Source: an uncultured Clostridia bacterium (GTDB lineage: Bacteria > Bacillota > Clostridia > Lachnospirales > CAG-274). Taken from it: 64,000 bases of DNA. Positions 1 to 10,341 of this stretch are shown here, piece after piece. The stretch lies in assembly GCA_947627425.1 (NCBI GenBank), contig CANQVZ010000001.1, forward strand, positions 62,001 to 126,000, read 5' to 3'. Position numbers and translations under genes: made by a program. The notes under the pieces were generated by a model. That model was not told the origin of the DNA, did not search any database, and saw only the letters and a program-made list of their open reading frames with translations. Every line of letters starts with the position of its first letter. Within the stretch, counting starts at the first letter, position 1.

Positions 1-129
1 GTATTTGTGGCAAAGCATCCCGAAACAAAGCCCAAGAGGTCTATAATAGAGTCCATAGAGAGCAAAATAAGCGACCTTGACAGCCTTATAGACGAGGCTG
101 TGCAAAATACGGAAATTATGGAGCTTTAA
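1..129 (+). CDS. C-terminal fragment of a protein truncated by the window start (...ESKISDLDSLIDEAVQNTEIMEL)
   Basis: Frame 1 is open from base 1 to TAA at 127-129; gene start lies outside the window. Confidence 0.55.
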   Translation, partial: VFVAKHPETKPKRSIIESIESKISDLDSLIDEAVQNTEIMEL

Positions 130-168
130 CAACATATAATTTATAAATATTTAAGGAGGTAATAAAAT

Positions 169-792
169 ATGAGAGTTTTATTGTTCAACGGAAGTCCCAA
201 GCCGAGAGGCTGTACATTTACGGTGCTGGGAGAGATAGCGTCCGCGCTCAACGAGGCGGGCATAGACACGGAGTTCATACAGGTAGGCGGCAAGGTCATG
301 GGCGGCTGCCGAGGCTGCGGCTTTTGCAGCGCCACAAAGAGATGTACCATCAACAGCGATGTTTTAAACGAGGTATTGGACAAGGTGAGAAAAGCCGACG
401 GCTATGTTTTCGGTTCTCCCGTACACTATGCGGGCGCCAGCGGCGACATAATATCCTTTATGGACAGACTTTTCTATTCGTCATCGGCGTCAATGGCTTA
501 TAAGCCCGCCTGCGCGGTATTCACCTGTAGACGAGGCGGAGCAACGGCGTCCTTCGATCAGCTCATAAAGTATTTTACAATAAACAATATGCCCGTTGTT
601 TCCTCGAATTATTGGAACATGGCTCACGGCAACATACCGGAGGAGATAGTTCAGGACAAGGAGGGACTGCAAATAATGCGCGGGCTGGGCAGAAATATGG
701 CTTGGCTTTTAAAGTGCATAGAGGCGGGCAAGGCAAACGGTATACCCGTACCCACGCCCGAGCCTAAGGAGTATACAAATTTCATAAGATAA
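169..792 (+). CDS. Flavodoxin family / NADPH-dependent FMN reductase-like iron-sulfur flavoprotein
   Basis: N-terminal MRVLLFNGSPKPRGCT (flavodoxin-fold FMN loop), Cys-rich GGCRGCGFC, GSPVHYAGASG motif; upstream AAGGAGG. Confidence 0.85.
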   Translation: MRVLLFNGSPKPRGCTFTVLGEIASALNEAGIDTEFIQVGGKVMGGCRGCGFCSATKRCTINSDVLNEVLDKVRKADGYVFGSPVHYAGASGDIISFMDRLFYSSSASMAYKPACAVFTCRRGGATASFDQLIKYFTINNMPVVSSNYWNMAHGNIPEEIVQDKEGLQIMRGLGRNMAWLLKCIEAGKANGIPVPTPEPKEYTNFIR

Positions 793-860
793 ACTGTAAC
801 ATAACATCTCATCTTTTTATATTATAAGTTAAGATAATAAATAGGTGAGGTGTATGACAG

Positions 861-1103
861 ATGTGCAAAACAATGGTTCTGTCTGAGCTTACCGAGGGTA
901 GCTCAGGCAGAATTTTTAAAATAATGACCTGTCCGCTTAAGGCAAGACTTACGGAGCTGGGCTTTACGCACGGCACAAGGATAGCGGTGCTTCATGACAA
1001 TATAGGCAGGAGCCTGAGCGCTTATTATGTAAGGGGCGCCGTTATAGCTCTCAGAAAAGAAGACAGCTGTAATATACTCGTCATGGAGGATAACTATGTA
1101 TGA
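861..1103 (+). CDS. feoA: Ferrous iron transport protein A (FeoA domain)
   Basis: 80 aa SH3-like FeoA protein (LTELGFTHGTRIAVL...ALRKEDSCNILV), overlaps feoB start. Confidence 0.85.
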   Translation: MCKTMVLSELTEGSSGRIFKIMTCPLKARLTELGFTHGTRIAVLHDNIGRSLSAYYVRGAVIALRKEDSCNILVMEDNYV

Positions 1104-2877
1104 TAAGACAGTCCTCCTTGTAGGAAACCCAAACACGGGCAAGAGCACCATATTCAACGCTCTCACGGGCAGTCATCAGCACACGGGCAACTGGTCGGGC
1201 AAGACTGTGGGCAACGCCTCGGGCATAATGAAGTACAGGGGCGAGGTATACAGGATAATAGATTTGCCCGGCATATATTCCACCGAGCCGGTATCGGAGG
1301 ATGAACGGCAGGCTATAGAGTGCATACGCTCCGATATAGCGGATATAGTCGTCATAGTGCTGGATGCCACCTGTCTTGAAAGAAATCTCATTCTTGCTCT
1401 TGAAATATCAAAGCTTTCGTGCAATGTCATAGTCTGCGTCAATCTTATGGACGAGGCAAGGAAAAAGGGTATCATAGTCAATATCGACAAATTAAGCGAC
1501 CTTCTGGGACTTCCCGTCGTTTCCGCAGCCGCAGGCAGGGGAAAGGGAATAGACAGCCTCAAAAGGAGCATACACAGCCACAGAGGAGAAAGGGTAAGCT
1601 GTAATTGCAGCGTGGAGCATATATATGAAAGCTGTGTTGAAAACAACTGCAATATATTCGACAACAGGGACAGGAGGATAGACAGCATACTTACGAGCCG
1701 TCTCTGGGGCATACCCGTTATGCTTGCGCTTTTGTTCGCGCTTTTGTGGCTCACCATAGCGGGTACGAATTATCCCTCGGCGTATCTCAGCTCTGTTTTC
1801 AGTCATATAGAAGATAAGCTCATGTTTATTTTTGCCGACAGCGGTTTTGTTGTGAGGGGAGTGCTCATAGAGGGCGTTTTCAGGACTCTTTGTTGGGTGG
1901 TCGCCGTCATGCTCCCGCCTATGGCAATATTTTTTCCTCTTTTCACATTTTTGGAGGATCTGGGCTACCTGCCCCGCCTTGCCTTCAATGCGGATAAGCT
2001 TTTCAAGAGGGCAAATGCGCACAGTAAAATGGTGCTTTCAATGTGCATGGGGCTTGGCTGCAATGCCGTGGGAGTGGTCTCCGCAAGGATAATAGAGTCC
2101 AAAAAGGAAAGGCTCATAGCCATACTTACAAACTGCTTCATACCCTGCAACGGACGGTTTTCGGGGCTTATAATGCTGGCTTCGGTGTTTATAGCAGGCG
2201 GCGCCTTCGGGAGCGTCAAGATAGCCTTTACGGTCACTCTTGCCATACTGGGCGGCATAGTGATATCGCTTTTGGTTTCTTATATATTGAGCATAACTCT
2301 TTTAAAGGGTGAGCAGTCCTCCTTTATACTGGAGCTCCCGCCCTACAGACGGCCGCATTTCAGAAGCATAGCCGAGCGCTCCGTGCGCGAGAGGATACTT
2401 AAGGTGCTGGGAAGGGCTGTGGCGGTCTCCGCTCCCGCAGGCGCTGTGATATGGCTCATGCAGAACATATGCGTGGGCGGTGTTTCGCTTATGGACTGTG
2501 CTGCGGGATTTCTGGAGCCGTTTGCCTCGCTTATGGGACTTGACGGCTATATACTTCTTGCCTTTCTTCTGGGTATGCCCGCAAATGAGATAGTGCTCCC
2601 CATAGTCATAATGTGCTATACAAGAAGCGGAGGACTTGTGGAATTTGACAATATATCTGAGCTTGGTATCATTCTGAGAGCGCACGGCTGGAGCTATATT
2701 ACGGCGCTTTGCACCATGATATTTTCGCTCAATCATTTTCCCTGCGCCACCACGCTGCTTACAATAAAAAAAGAAACGGGCAGTCTCAAATGGACGGTGC
2801 TTTCCGCAGTCATACCCACCGTAACGGGAATAGCGCTCTGCATGATCGTAAATTTCACACTCAGGCTTTTGGCATAA
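1096..2877 (+). CDS. feoB: Ferrous iron transport protein B (FeoB)
   Basis: N-terminal G domain GNPNTGKST, DLPGIYS, NLMDEA; transmembrane C-terminal region with GLGCNAVGVVSARI. Confidence 0.95.
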   Translation: MYDKTVLLVGNPNTGKSTIFNALTGSHQHTGNWSGKTVGNASGIMKYRGEVYRIIDLPGIYSTEPVSEDERQAIECIRSDIADIVVIVLDATCLERNLILALEISKLSCNVIVCVNLMDEARKKGIIVNIDKLSDLLGLPVVSAAAGRGKGIDSLKRSIHSHRGERVSCNCSVEHIYESCVENNCNIFDNRDRRIDSILTSRLWGIPVMLALLFALLWLTIAGTNYPSAYLSSVFSHIEDKLMFIFADSGFVVRGVLIEGVFRTLCWVVAVMLPPMAIFFPLFTFLEDLGYLPRLAFNADKLFKRANAHSKMVLSMCMGLGCNAVGVVSARIIESKKERLIAILTNCFIPCNGRFSGLIMLASVFIAGGAFGSVKIAFTVTLAILGGIVISLLVSYILSITLLKGEQSSFILELPPYRRPHFRSIAERSVRERILKVLGRAVAVSAPAGAVIWLMQNICVGGVSLMDCAAGFLEPFASLMGLDGYILLAFLLGMPANEIVLPIVIMCYTRSGGLVEFDNISELGIILRAHGWSYITALCTMIFSLNHFPCATTLLTIKKETGSLKWTVLSAVIPTVTGIALCMIVNFTLRLLA

Positions 2878-2880
2878 AAA

Positions 2881-2901
2881 TAGGGCGGTATATCCGCCCA
2901 T
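2881..2901. terminator. Hairpin between convergent feoB and the next gene, probably a bidirectional terminator
   Basis: AATAGGGCGG-tata-TCCGCCCATTT stem with A/T flanks. Confidence 0.6.
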
Positions 2902-3363
2902 TTATAATGCCGTATTCTGCGTTATTCCAAGCTTATCAAAAAATCCCTTTATCCTCTCGCCCCATTCATTTTCAAGCGACTTATCAAGGCTGAATGCTTT
3001 TTGCGCGGTGCCGGTGACTATAGCCACCTTGTCCTCCTCAAACACTATGTTCAAAAAGCAAGCCTGCGCGTTTTCGTGTACCTTTTCTGCCATTTTTCCC
3101 GAAAAAGCCATAACTATCCTTATGCTTTTGGGCTTTTTTTTGCCCTTTATAAGCTCGTATATGTAGGGTCTCAGCTCGCCCCAGCGGCAGTAAAGCTTTT
3201 CGCTATCGCTATCCTCGTCCTTTATAAGACGGCAGTCTATGTCAAAGGTCACAAATGTGGCGGCAGTAAAGCTTCTCACCTCGAATTTGTCAAACTTATC
3301 CTCTTTTAAAAGCATATTCATAAACCTTTTTATATCGTTTCCGTCAATATAGAAGCTGTACAT
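2902..3363 (-). CDS. Conserved hypothetical protein (DUF5721-like)
   Basis: 153 aa ORF beginning MYSFYIDGNDIKRFMNMLL; family assignment from memory of similar clostridial proteins. Confidence 0.5.
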   Translation of the reverse strand: MYSFYIDGNDIKRFMNMLLKEDKFDKFEVRSFTAATFVTFDIDCRLIKDEDSDSEKLYCRWGELRPYIYELIKGKKKPKSIRIVMAFSGKMAEKVHENAQACFLNIVFEEDKVAIVTGTAQKAFSLDKSLENEWGERIKGFFDKLGITQNTAL

Positions 3364-3492
3364 TTTAATTCTCCTTAGTTCTTTTATATTCTAATTCTAT
3401 CATAAAAAAGCCATAATATCAATTTTTTTAATTATTTTAAAAATTTTGTTACAATTTAAACCAAAAAATATTATTAATAATTTCAACAAACC

Positions 3493-3521
3493 TTGCATAA
3501 TTAAAAAAAATAGTATATAAT
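3493..3521 (+). promoter_or_regulatory. Sigma-A-type promoter TTGCAT-17-TATAAT
   Basis: TTGCAT at 3493-3498, TATAAT at 3516-3521, 17-nt spacer; upstream of the 3571 ORF and glnS. Confidence 0.65.
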
Positions 3522-3570
3522 GGACTTCATATAGGTTATTTTTTTATTATATAAAAAAACGGAGGATAAT

Positions 3571-3792
3571 ATGGATCTGTTATCTAAGCTTAAGGAGGTC
3601 TCGGCGTCTTCGGATTTTGTGGAGGTCAGGGATTATTACTACCACACACACCTCTGTAAGGAGGGTGAAGTAAAGACACGGCTTGACTTTGTGCTTTCAA
3701 ACGATACGGACGACAGCATACTGCGCTTTGGGATATGCGATAAGTGCGGAAGGTGCTTTTACCATAAAGATTTTGAGTCCCGTCTTTTTTAG
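3571..3792 (+). CDS. Small hypothetical protein with C-terminal CxxCxxC motif
   Basis: 73 aa ORF with GGAGG upstream; ends 14 nt before glnS start; CDKCGRC motif. Confidence 0.65.
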   Translation: MDLLSKLKEVSASSDFVEVRDYYYHTHLCKEGEVKTRLDFVLSNDTDDSILRFGICDKCGRCFYHKDFESRLF

Positions 3793-3805
3793 GAGGATCT
3801 GTGAT

Positions 3806-5470
3806 ATGTCAGCAGAAAATGAGAATAAAGAATTTATATACGAAAGCTTTATAAACAACTTCATAGAGGAGGACCTAAGCGACACCTCCGAGCTTGTGAC
3901 GCGTTTTCCGCCCGAACCCAACGGCTATCTGCACTTGGGACATGCCAAGAGCATATGCTTGAATTTCGGGCTTGCGGAGCAGTACGGAGGCAAGTGCAAC
4001 CTTCGCTTTGACGATACCAATCCCGCCAAGGAGGATACCGAGTTCGTCAACTCTATCAAAAACGATATAAAGTGGCTCGGCTTCGACTGGGAGGACAGAC
4101 TTTATTTTGCCTCGGGCTATTTTGACAAGATGTACGAATATGCCGTGGAGCTTATAAAAAAAGGTCTTGCCTATGTGTGCGATATGAGTGCGGAGCAGGT
4201 GCGGCTTGCAAGAGGCACGCTCACGGAGCCGGGAAAGGAAAGTCCCTACAGAAACAGGAGCATAGAGGAAAATCTCGACCTTTTTGAAAGAATGAAAAAC
4301 GGCGAGTTTGCCGACGGCGAAAAAACGCTGAGAGCCAAGATAGATATGGCTTCTCCCAACATAAACATGAGAGATCCCGTTATATACAGGATAGCGCATA
4401 TGACTCACCATGCAACGGGCGACAAGTGGTGCATATATCCCATGTATGACTACGCCCACCCCATAGAGGACGCCATAGAGGGCGTTACTCACTCCATATG
4501 CACTATGGAGTTTGAGGATCACAGACCGCTCTATGACTGGGTAGTGAACAACATTGATTTCAAGGTGAAGCCAAGACAGATAGAATTTGCAAAGCTCAAT
4601 CTTGAGGACACCATAATGGGCAAGAGATATCTTAGGAACCTTGTGGAAACAAATCAAGTGGACGGCTGGGACGATCCCCGTCTTATAACGCTTTCGGGCA
4701 TAAGGCGCAGGGGATATACCCCGGAGGCTATAAGAAGTTTCTGCGCAAGCGTAGGCGTTGCAAAGGCAAATTCGGTGGTAAGTCTTTCTCAGCTTGAATA
4801 CTACGCAAGAGAAGACCTACAGCCCAAGACGCCCGTCAGAATGGCTGTGCTCGACCCCGTTAAGCTTGTCATCACAAACTATCCCGAAGACAAGACGGAG
4901 TATCTGACGCTTGAAAATCATCCCAAGGACGAGAGCTTCGGCACAAGAGAGGTGCCCTTTACAAGAGAGCTTTATATAGAGCGCGAGGACTTCCTCGAGG
5001 ATCCGCCCAAGAAATTCTTTAGGCTGGCTCCGGACAAGGAGGTAAGGCTTAAGGGCGCTTATATAGTCAAGTGTACGGGAGTTGTAAAGGACAGCGATGG
5101 AAATATAACGGAAATTCACTGCACATATGACCCCGAGACCCGTTCGGGAAGCGAGGCGGCAGGCAGGAAGGTGAAGGGCACTATACACTGGGTAAGCTGT
5201 GCTCATGCCAAGCCCATACAGGTGAACCTTTACGAAAACCTTGTAATTCCCGATGAAGGCTCGGACAACGGCTACAGCCTCAATCCCGATTCGTTGAAGG
5301 TCGTTAAGGCTTATATAGAGGATAATATATCGGATGTAAAGCCTATGGACAGATTTCAATTTATGAGAAACGGCTATTTTATAGCCGACAGCAAGCATTT
5401 CACGGATGAAAAGCCTGTGTTCAACAGGATAGTATCACTCAAAAGCTCTTTTAAGCCGCAGAAACAGTAA
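3806..5470 (+). CDS. glnS: Glutaminyl-tRNA synthetase
   Basis: [17 protein letters not shown] signature and [12 protein letters not shown]; start set at ATG 3806 after AGGAGG. Confidence 0.93.
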   Translation: MSAENENKEFIYESFINNFIEEDLSDTSELVTRFPPEPNGYLHLGHAKSICLNFGLAEQYGGKCNLRFDDTNPAKEDTEFVNSIKNDIKWLGFDWEDRLYFASGYFDKMYEYAVELIKKGLAYVCDMSAEQVRLARGTLTEPGKESPYRNRSIEENLDLFERMKNGEFADGEKTLRAKIDMASPNINMRDPVIYRIAHMTHHATGDKWCIYPMYDYAHPIEDAIEGVTHSICTMEFEDHRPLYDWVVNNIDFKVKPRQIEFAKLNLEDTIMGKRYLRNLVETNQVDGWDDPRLITLSGIRRRGYTPEAIRSFCASVGVAKANSVVSLSQLEYYAREDLQPKTPVRMAVLDPVKLVITNYPEDKTEYLTLENHPKDESFGTREVPFTRELYIEREDFLEDPPKKFFRLAPDKEVRLKGAYIVKCTGVVKDSDGNITEIHCTYDPETRSGSEAAGRKVKGTIHWVSCAHAKPIQVNLYENLVIPDEGSDNGYSLNPDSLKVVKAYIEDNISDVKPMDRFQFMRNGYFIADSKHFTDEKPVFNRIVSLKSSFKPQKQ

Positions 5471-5491
5471 GCTCAGCCGGAGGTTGGTATT

Positions 5492-6907
5492 ATGAGTAAG
5501 GACAGATATGACATATATGATGACTATGAAATGAGCGCTCCGCCAAGACGGTCTGCTCCAAAAAAAGGCGGCAAAAGGCGCAGAAAGAAAAAACGCAGCC
5601 TCAAAGCCAAGTTTTTTATGGTGCTTTTTGTGGTGCTTTTCATATACTGCGCGGGCGCTTTTGCATACTTCGGCTATCAGTATTATATTGAGGACTCCCT
5701 TGCCGTGCCCAAGGGCGGAGAGCGGGAAAGCATAGGGCTTTTGGATCAGTTTGTGAAGCCCAAGCTCAAGGAAAGAACTACCTTCCTCATGCTCGGTACG
5801 GATAAGGACGGCGACAGAACGGACACCATAATGGTATGCTGTTATAACGACCCGCTTGGAGAACTCACCGTTATATCCATACCCAGAGATACGCTTGTAG
5901 AGGTCAGCCCCGAGGCGTTCCAAATGCTCCGGGAGGAATATCCCGAGCCGGGTCAGAGGGGCATGAAGATAAACGAAATAACGCACTACGGCATTGAAAA
6001 ATACGGCATACCTCTGCTCCGAGAGGAAATTGAAGAGATAATAGGCGTGCCCATAGATTTTTACTGCAAGGTAAGCTTCGACGGCTTTGACTATCTCGTG
6101 GACGCCATAGGCGGCGTGGAGTACAATGTGCCCATGCAGATGGACTATGACGATCCCGATCAGGATCTGCACATACATCTTAAGCCCGGTTTACAGCTTC
6201 TCAAAGGTACGGACGCGCAGGGACTTGTGCGTTTCCGTTCGGGCTATGCAAATGCCGACATAGGCAGAATAGCTGTACAGCAGGATTTTTGCAAGGAGCT
6301 TCTTAAGCAGCTTGTAAGCAAGGATTCGTTCTTTAAGAACGCCTCGGCATATGTTACCACACTCTTTAAGTATGTTGAAACGGATATAAAGCTTTCGGAT
6401 GCCATAAAGTATATGTCCGTGGTAAAGGACTTCAATCCCGCTAATGTGTATACATATACCATTCCGGGAGATATAGGCAGCAAATACGGCTTTATAGGCG
6501 GTTTCCTGCTCAACGAGGCGGAGGCGCAGTCCTTCTGCTATGATATATTCCAGAAGCCTGTAAGCGAGATAAGAGCCGAAAGAGAGGCTGCGGCAGCCGC
6601 AGGAGCCACGGGCGAAAACGGCAAGCCCGTCTATAATGACAAGACGCTCGATATTCAGGTGCTCAACGGCGGATATACCAACGGTATGGCTTCGGCTGTG
6701 CAGTCAAGGCTTTCCGCATCGGGCTATAACGTTACGTCCATAGGCACATACAGCGGCAGCAAGACCAACAACACCCGTATTTATGTCAAGGCTGACGGTA
6801 TGGGCGAGGAAATAGAAAAGGAATTCCCCGGCTGTAATGTAATAACCGATTCTACGGTCGCAACGGATCACGATATAGTTGTAGTGATAGGTATAAATGA
6901 GGAATAA
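5492..6907 (+). CDS. LytR-CpsA-Psr (LCP) family cell-wall polymer transferase with C-terminal LytR_C-like domain
   Basis: N-terminal TM segment; TFLMLGTDKDGDRTDTIMV, SIPRDTLVE, GGVEYNVP, VRFRSGYANADIGRI. Confidence 0.92.
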   Translation: MSKDRYDIYDDYEMSAPPRRSAPKKGGKRRRKKKRSLKAKFFMVLFVVLFIYCAGAFAYFGYQYYIEDSLAVPKGGERESIGLLDQFVKPKLKERTTFLMLGTDKDGDRTDTIMVCCYNDPLGELTVISIPRDTLVEVSPEAFQMLREEYPEPGQRGMKINEITHYGIEKYGIPLLREEIEEIIGVPIDFYCKVSFDGFDYLVDAIGGVEYNVPMQMDYDDPDQDLHIHLKPGLQLLKGTDAQGLVRFRSGYANADIGRIAVQQDFCKELLKQLVSKDSFFKNASAYVTTLFKYVETDIKLSDAIKYMSVVKDFNPANVYTYTIPGDIGSKYGFIGGFLLNEAEAQSFCYDIFQKPVSEIRAEREAAAAAGATGENGKPVYNDKTLDIQVLNGGYTNGMASAVQSRLSASGYNVTSIGTYSGSKTNNTRIYVKADGMGEEIEKEFPGCNVITDSTVATDHDIVVVIGINEE

Positions 6908-6920
6908 TTTCAAACTGTTA

Positions 6921-7132
6921 CCCCCTCAGTCAACTCTACGAGTTGCCAGCTCCCCCAAAGGGGGCGCCGAGAGGTAGAAGCCCCAAAAAAATTCTTGCCT
7001 CCCCTTTCATCAGCACTTTTGCTTCGCAAAAGCAAGGCTTCGCCTTGGCGGATAAATCTTTCCGCTGCAATGGGGAGGGGGACCTTTGTGCCGAAATGGT
7101 GGTAGGGTACAAGACTTGCTTGCAAGTCTTGT
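6921..7132. repeat. Composite palindromic intergenic repeat, copy R1
   Basis: CCCCCTCAGTCAACTCTACGAGTTGCCAGCTCCCCC block plus palindrome ACAAGACTTGCttGCAAGTCTTGT; same blocks recur inverted at 39040-39208. Confidence 0.8.
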
Positions 7133-7171
7133 AGGTTCGTTGTTAATATTTTTAATATTGGTGTTTATCGA

Positions 7172-7207
7172 AAAAAATACGGCGTACCTTGTGCGCCGTA
7201 TTTTTAA
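7172..7207. terminator. Intrinsic terminator-like hairpin upstream of lepA
   Basis: AAAAATACGGCGtaccttgtGCGCCGTATTTTT. Confidence 0.65.
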
Positions 7208-7273
7208 ATTTGTCCTTTTAAATTCCGTCAATTTATGTTATACTATAAGCAATGTATCATAAAGGAGAAAGCT

Positions 7274-9088
7274 ATGAGTAAGGACAGACAGTCTAAAATA
7301 AGGAATTTCAGCATAATAGCGCATATAGATCACGGCAAGTCCACGCTTGCCGACAGGCTCATTCAGCAGTCGGGACTTCTCACGGAGAGGGAAATGCAGG
7401 AGCAGATACTCGACAACATGGAGCTTGAAAGAGAAAGAGGCATCACAATAAAGGCTCAGGCGGTACGCCTTATTTATAAGGCAAACGACGGCGAGGAGTA
7501 TACGCTCAATCTTATAGATACTCCGGGTCATGTGGACTTTAATTACGAGGTGTCGAGGAGCCTTGCCGCCTGCGACGGAGCCGTGCTGGTTGTGGATGCG
7601 GCTCAGGGTGTTGAGGCACAGACGCTTGCAAATGTATATCTTGCGCTTGACAACAATCTGGAGATACTTCCCGTTATAAACAAGATAGACCTTCCCAGCG
7701 CCGAGCCCGACAGGGTAAAGGCGGAGATAGAGGACATCATAGGTCTTGATACTGAGGAGGCTCCGCTTATTTCGGCTAAGGCAAACATAAACATAGAGGA
7801 AGTTTTTGAAAAAATAGTGCATAAGCTCCCCGCGCCGAAGGGCGATGAAAATTCACAGCTCAAGGCGCTCATATTCGATAGCTTTTACGACAGCTACAAG
7901 GGCGTTATAGTGTTTATGCGCGTGTTTGACGGCAAGGTGAAAAAAGGCTCAAAGGTCAGATTTATGGCTACTAAAAAGGAATTTGAGGTAGTGGAGGTAG
8001 GCGTGTTCGGTCCCGGACAGTATATACCCGTGGACGAGCTAAAGGCAGGCGATGTGGGCTATCTCACAGCCAGCATAAAAAATGTGCGCGACACCAGAAT
8101 AGGCGATACGGTCACGGATGCGTCCGACCCCGTTTCTAAGCCTTTGCCGGGCTATAAAAAGGTCAATTCTATGGTGTACTGCGGTATTTTCCCCGCAGAC
8201 GGCGCAAAGTATGAGGATCTTAGGGACGCTCTCGAAAAGCTCCGTCTTAACGATGCTGCGCTCAACTTTGAGGCGGAAACCTCCGTTGCGCTCGGCTTTG
8301 GCTTCAGATGCGGTTTTTTGGGACTTCTGCATCTGGAGATAATACAGGAAAGACTGGAGAGGGAATACAACCTCGATCTTGTCACAACCGCTCCCTCCGT
8401 TATATACAAGGTCTATCTCACCGACGGCAGCGTCATAGAGCTTTCAAATCCCTCCGACCTTCCCGACGTTACCACCATTCTTAAAATGGAGGAGCCCGTC
8501 GTAAGAGCGGAGATAATACTTCCCAGCGAATATATAGGCACCATAATGGAGCTTTGCCAGCAGAGAAGGGGAGAATACGAGGGTATGGAATACCTTGAAA
8601 AGACAAGGGCTGTGCTGAGATATAAGCTTCCGCTCAACGAAATAATATATGATTTCTTCGATGTGCTTAAGTCCCGTTCGAGGGGCTACGCCTCCTTTGA
8701 CTATGAGCTCATAGGCTACCGCGAGAGCCGTCTTGTAAAGCTGGATATGCTTGTAAACAGGGAAGTGGTGGACGCCTTGAGCTTTATAGTGCATGAGGAC
8801 TCAGCAGCCGATAAGGGCAGAAAAATGGCTGAAAAGCTCAAAAAGGAGATACCCAGACACCAGTTTGAAATACCCATACAGGCTGCCATAGGCAACAAGA
8901 TAATAGCAAGAGAGACCATATCCGCCGTCAGAAAAGATGTGCTTGCAAAGTGCTACGGCGGAGATATAACCAGAAAGAGAAAGCTCCTTGAAAAGCAGAA
9001 GGAGGGCAAAAAGAGAATGCGTCAGATAGGCAATGTGGAGGTCCCGCAGTCGGCATTCATGAGCGTTCTTAAGCTTGACGAGGAGTAA
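7274..9088 (+). CDS. lepA: Elongation factor 4 (LepA)
   Basis: [29 protein letters not shown]-terminal [25 protein letters not shown]; start at ATG 7274 after AAAGGAG. Confidence 0.97.
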   Translation: MSKDRQSKIRNFSIIAHIDHGKSTLADRLIQQSGLLTEREMQEQILDNMELERERGITIKAQAVRLIYKANDGEEYTLNLIDTPGHVDFNYEVSRSLAACDGAVLVVDAAQGVEAQTLANVYLALDNNLEILPVINKIDLPSAEPDRVKAEIEDIIGLDTEEAPLISAKANINIEEVFEKIVHKLPAPKGDENSQLKALIFDSFYDSYKGVIVFMRVFDGKVKKGSKVRFMATKKEFEVVEVGVFGPGQYIPVDELKAGDVGYLTASIKNVRDTRIGDTVTDASDPVSKPLPGYKKVNSMVYCGIFPADGAKYEDLRDALEKLRLNDAALNFEAETSVALGFGFRCGFLGLLHLEIIQERLEREYNLDLVTTAPSVIYKVYLTDGSVIELSNPSDLPDVTTILKMEEPVVRAEIILPSEYIGTIMELCQQRRGEYEGMEYLEKTRAVLRYKLPLNEIIYDFFDVLKSRSRGYASFDYELIGYRESRLVKLDMLVNREVVDALSFIVHEDSAADKGRKMAEKLKKEIPRHQFEIPIQAAIGNKIIARETISAVRKDVLAKCYGGDITRKRKLLEKQKEGKKRMRQIGNVEVPQSAFMSVLKLDEE

Positions 9089-9098
9089 GGAAAAGATT

Positions 9099-10172
9099 AT
9101 GACATCACTTTATATACACATACCCTTTTGCGTTAAAAAGTGCAATTACTGTGATTTTCTCAGCTTTCCCGATATGCGCCTCAAGGACGATTACAAAAAG
9201 GCGCTCATAAATGAAATAAATGCTTTTGACTGTTCTTCGGTCAAAAGCATTTTTATAGGCGGAGGCACGCCGTCCGTATTGGAAGGCGGGGACATAGCGG
9301 ATATAATGCAGAGCGCGGGGAAATTCAATATATCTGAAAATGCCGAAATAACAATAGAGGCGAACCCCGACACCATAACGGCAGGAAAGCTCAAAATTTA
9401 CAGACAAAACGGCATAAACAGGATAAGTATAGGCTTGCAGGCATGGCAGGACGGTCTGCTTGAAAAGCTCGGCAGAGTGCACAGCCGCGAGAGATTTTTG
9501 AGAGCCTATGACATCGCATCCAAATATTTTGACAATATCAACATAGACCTTATGTTTTCTTTGCCGTCGCAGACCTATGAAATGTGGCTTGAAACGCTTG
9601 AAAATGTTACGGCTCTTGAACCCAAGCATATTTCGGCTTATTCCCTCATCGTGGAGGAGGGCACGCCGTTTTACGGCATGGAGCTTGAACTCCCCGACGA
9701 GGAGACGGATAGAAAGATGTATCACAGCGCCGTTGATTTTCTTGCCTCAAAGGGCTATGAACAGTATGAAATATCCAATTTTGCCAAAAAAGGCTTTCAT
9801 TCCGTCCACAACTGTGTCTATTGGGAAAGAGGGGACTACAAGGGCTTCGGCTTGGGCGCGGCGAGCTTACTTAACAATGTGAGGTATAAGAACACCGAGA
9901 GCATGGACGAATATGTTTCGGGCGTTACCGTTGCGGAAAAAGAGGAGCTTTCGGACGAGGACATAAGGGCGGAATATATGTTTCTGGGGCTCAGGATGAA
10001 TAGGGGAGTGTCAATATCCCGTTTCAATGAGCTTTTCGGCAGGGATATGCTTTCGGAATATTCGGGCGTTATAAAAAAATACAGAAAATACTTTGTCATT
10101 TCGGGCGACAGGCTAAGCCTCACAACGGATGGCTTTGACATATCCAACATAATTATGTCGGAAATGCTTTAA
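9099..10172 (+). CDS. hemW: HemW family radical SAM protein
   Basis: YIHIPFCVKKCNYCDF radical SAM CxxxCxxC, IFIGGGTPS, LEPKHISAYSLIVEEGTP. Confidence 0.92.
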   Translation: MTSLYIHIPFCVKKCNYCDFLSFPDMRLKDDYKKALINEINAFDCSSVKSIFIGGGTPSVLEGGDIADIMQSAGKFNISENAEITIEANPDTITAGKLKIYRQNGINRISIGLQAWQDGLLEKLGRVHSRERFLRAYDIASKYFDNINIDLMFSLPSQTYEMWLETLENVTALEPKHISAYSLIVEEGTPFYGMELELPDEETDRKMYHSAVDFLASKGYEQYEISNFAKKGFHSVHNCVYWERGDYKGFGLGAASLLNNVRYKNTESMDEYVSGVTVAEKEELSDEDIRAEYMFLGLRMNRGVSISRFNELFGRDMLSEYSGVIKKYRKYFVISGDRLSLTTDGFDISNIIMSEML

Positions 10173-10186
10173 ACATATATGACATA

Positions 10187-10215
10187 TTGACAGCTTGAAA
10201 ACTGTGCAATATTAA
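10187..10215 (+). promoter_or_regulatory. Sigma-A-type promoter TTGACA-17-TATTAA for the EF-G paralog
   Basis: TTGACA at 10187-10192, TATTAA at 10210-10215, 17-nt spacer. Confidence 0.65.
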
Positions 10216-10341
10216 CAAATTAACAAAAAGGTAAAATTTTTAAAAGGAAATTTATAGGTTTTGTTGAATATTATTTTATAAGGCTCGGACTGCGCCATAG
10301 TCCGTGCAAATTATGAAAAATAACTGATATGGGGTGACTTT

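Noticed and set aside
841-860. Fur or DtxR-type operator upstream of feoA
   Set aside because: The AT-rich upstream region has no convincing inverted repeat matching either consensus.
6910-7231. ORFs in 6910-7231 (both strands)
   Set aside because: They translate the palindromic repeat R1 and its flanks; same for 13113-13388, 37178-37381 and 62364-62681 over repeat copies.
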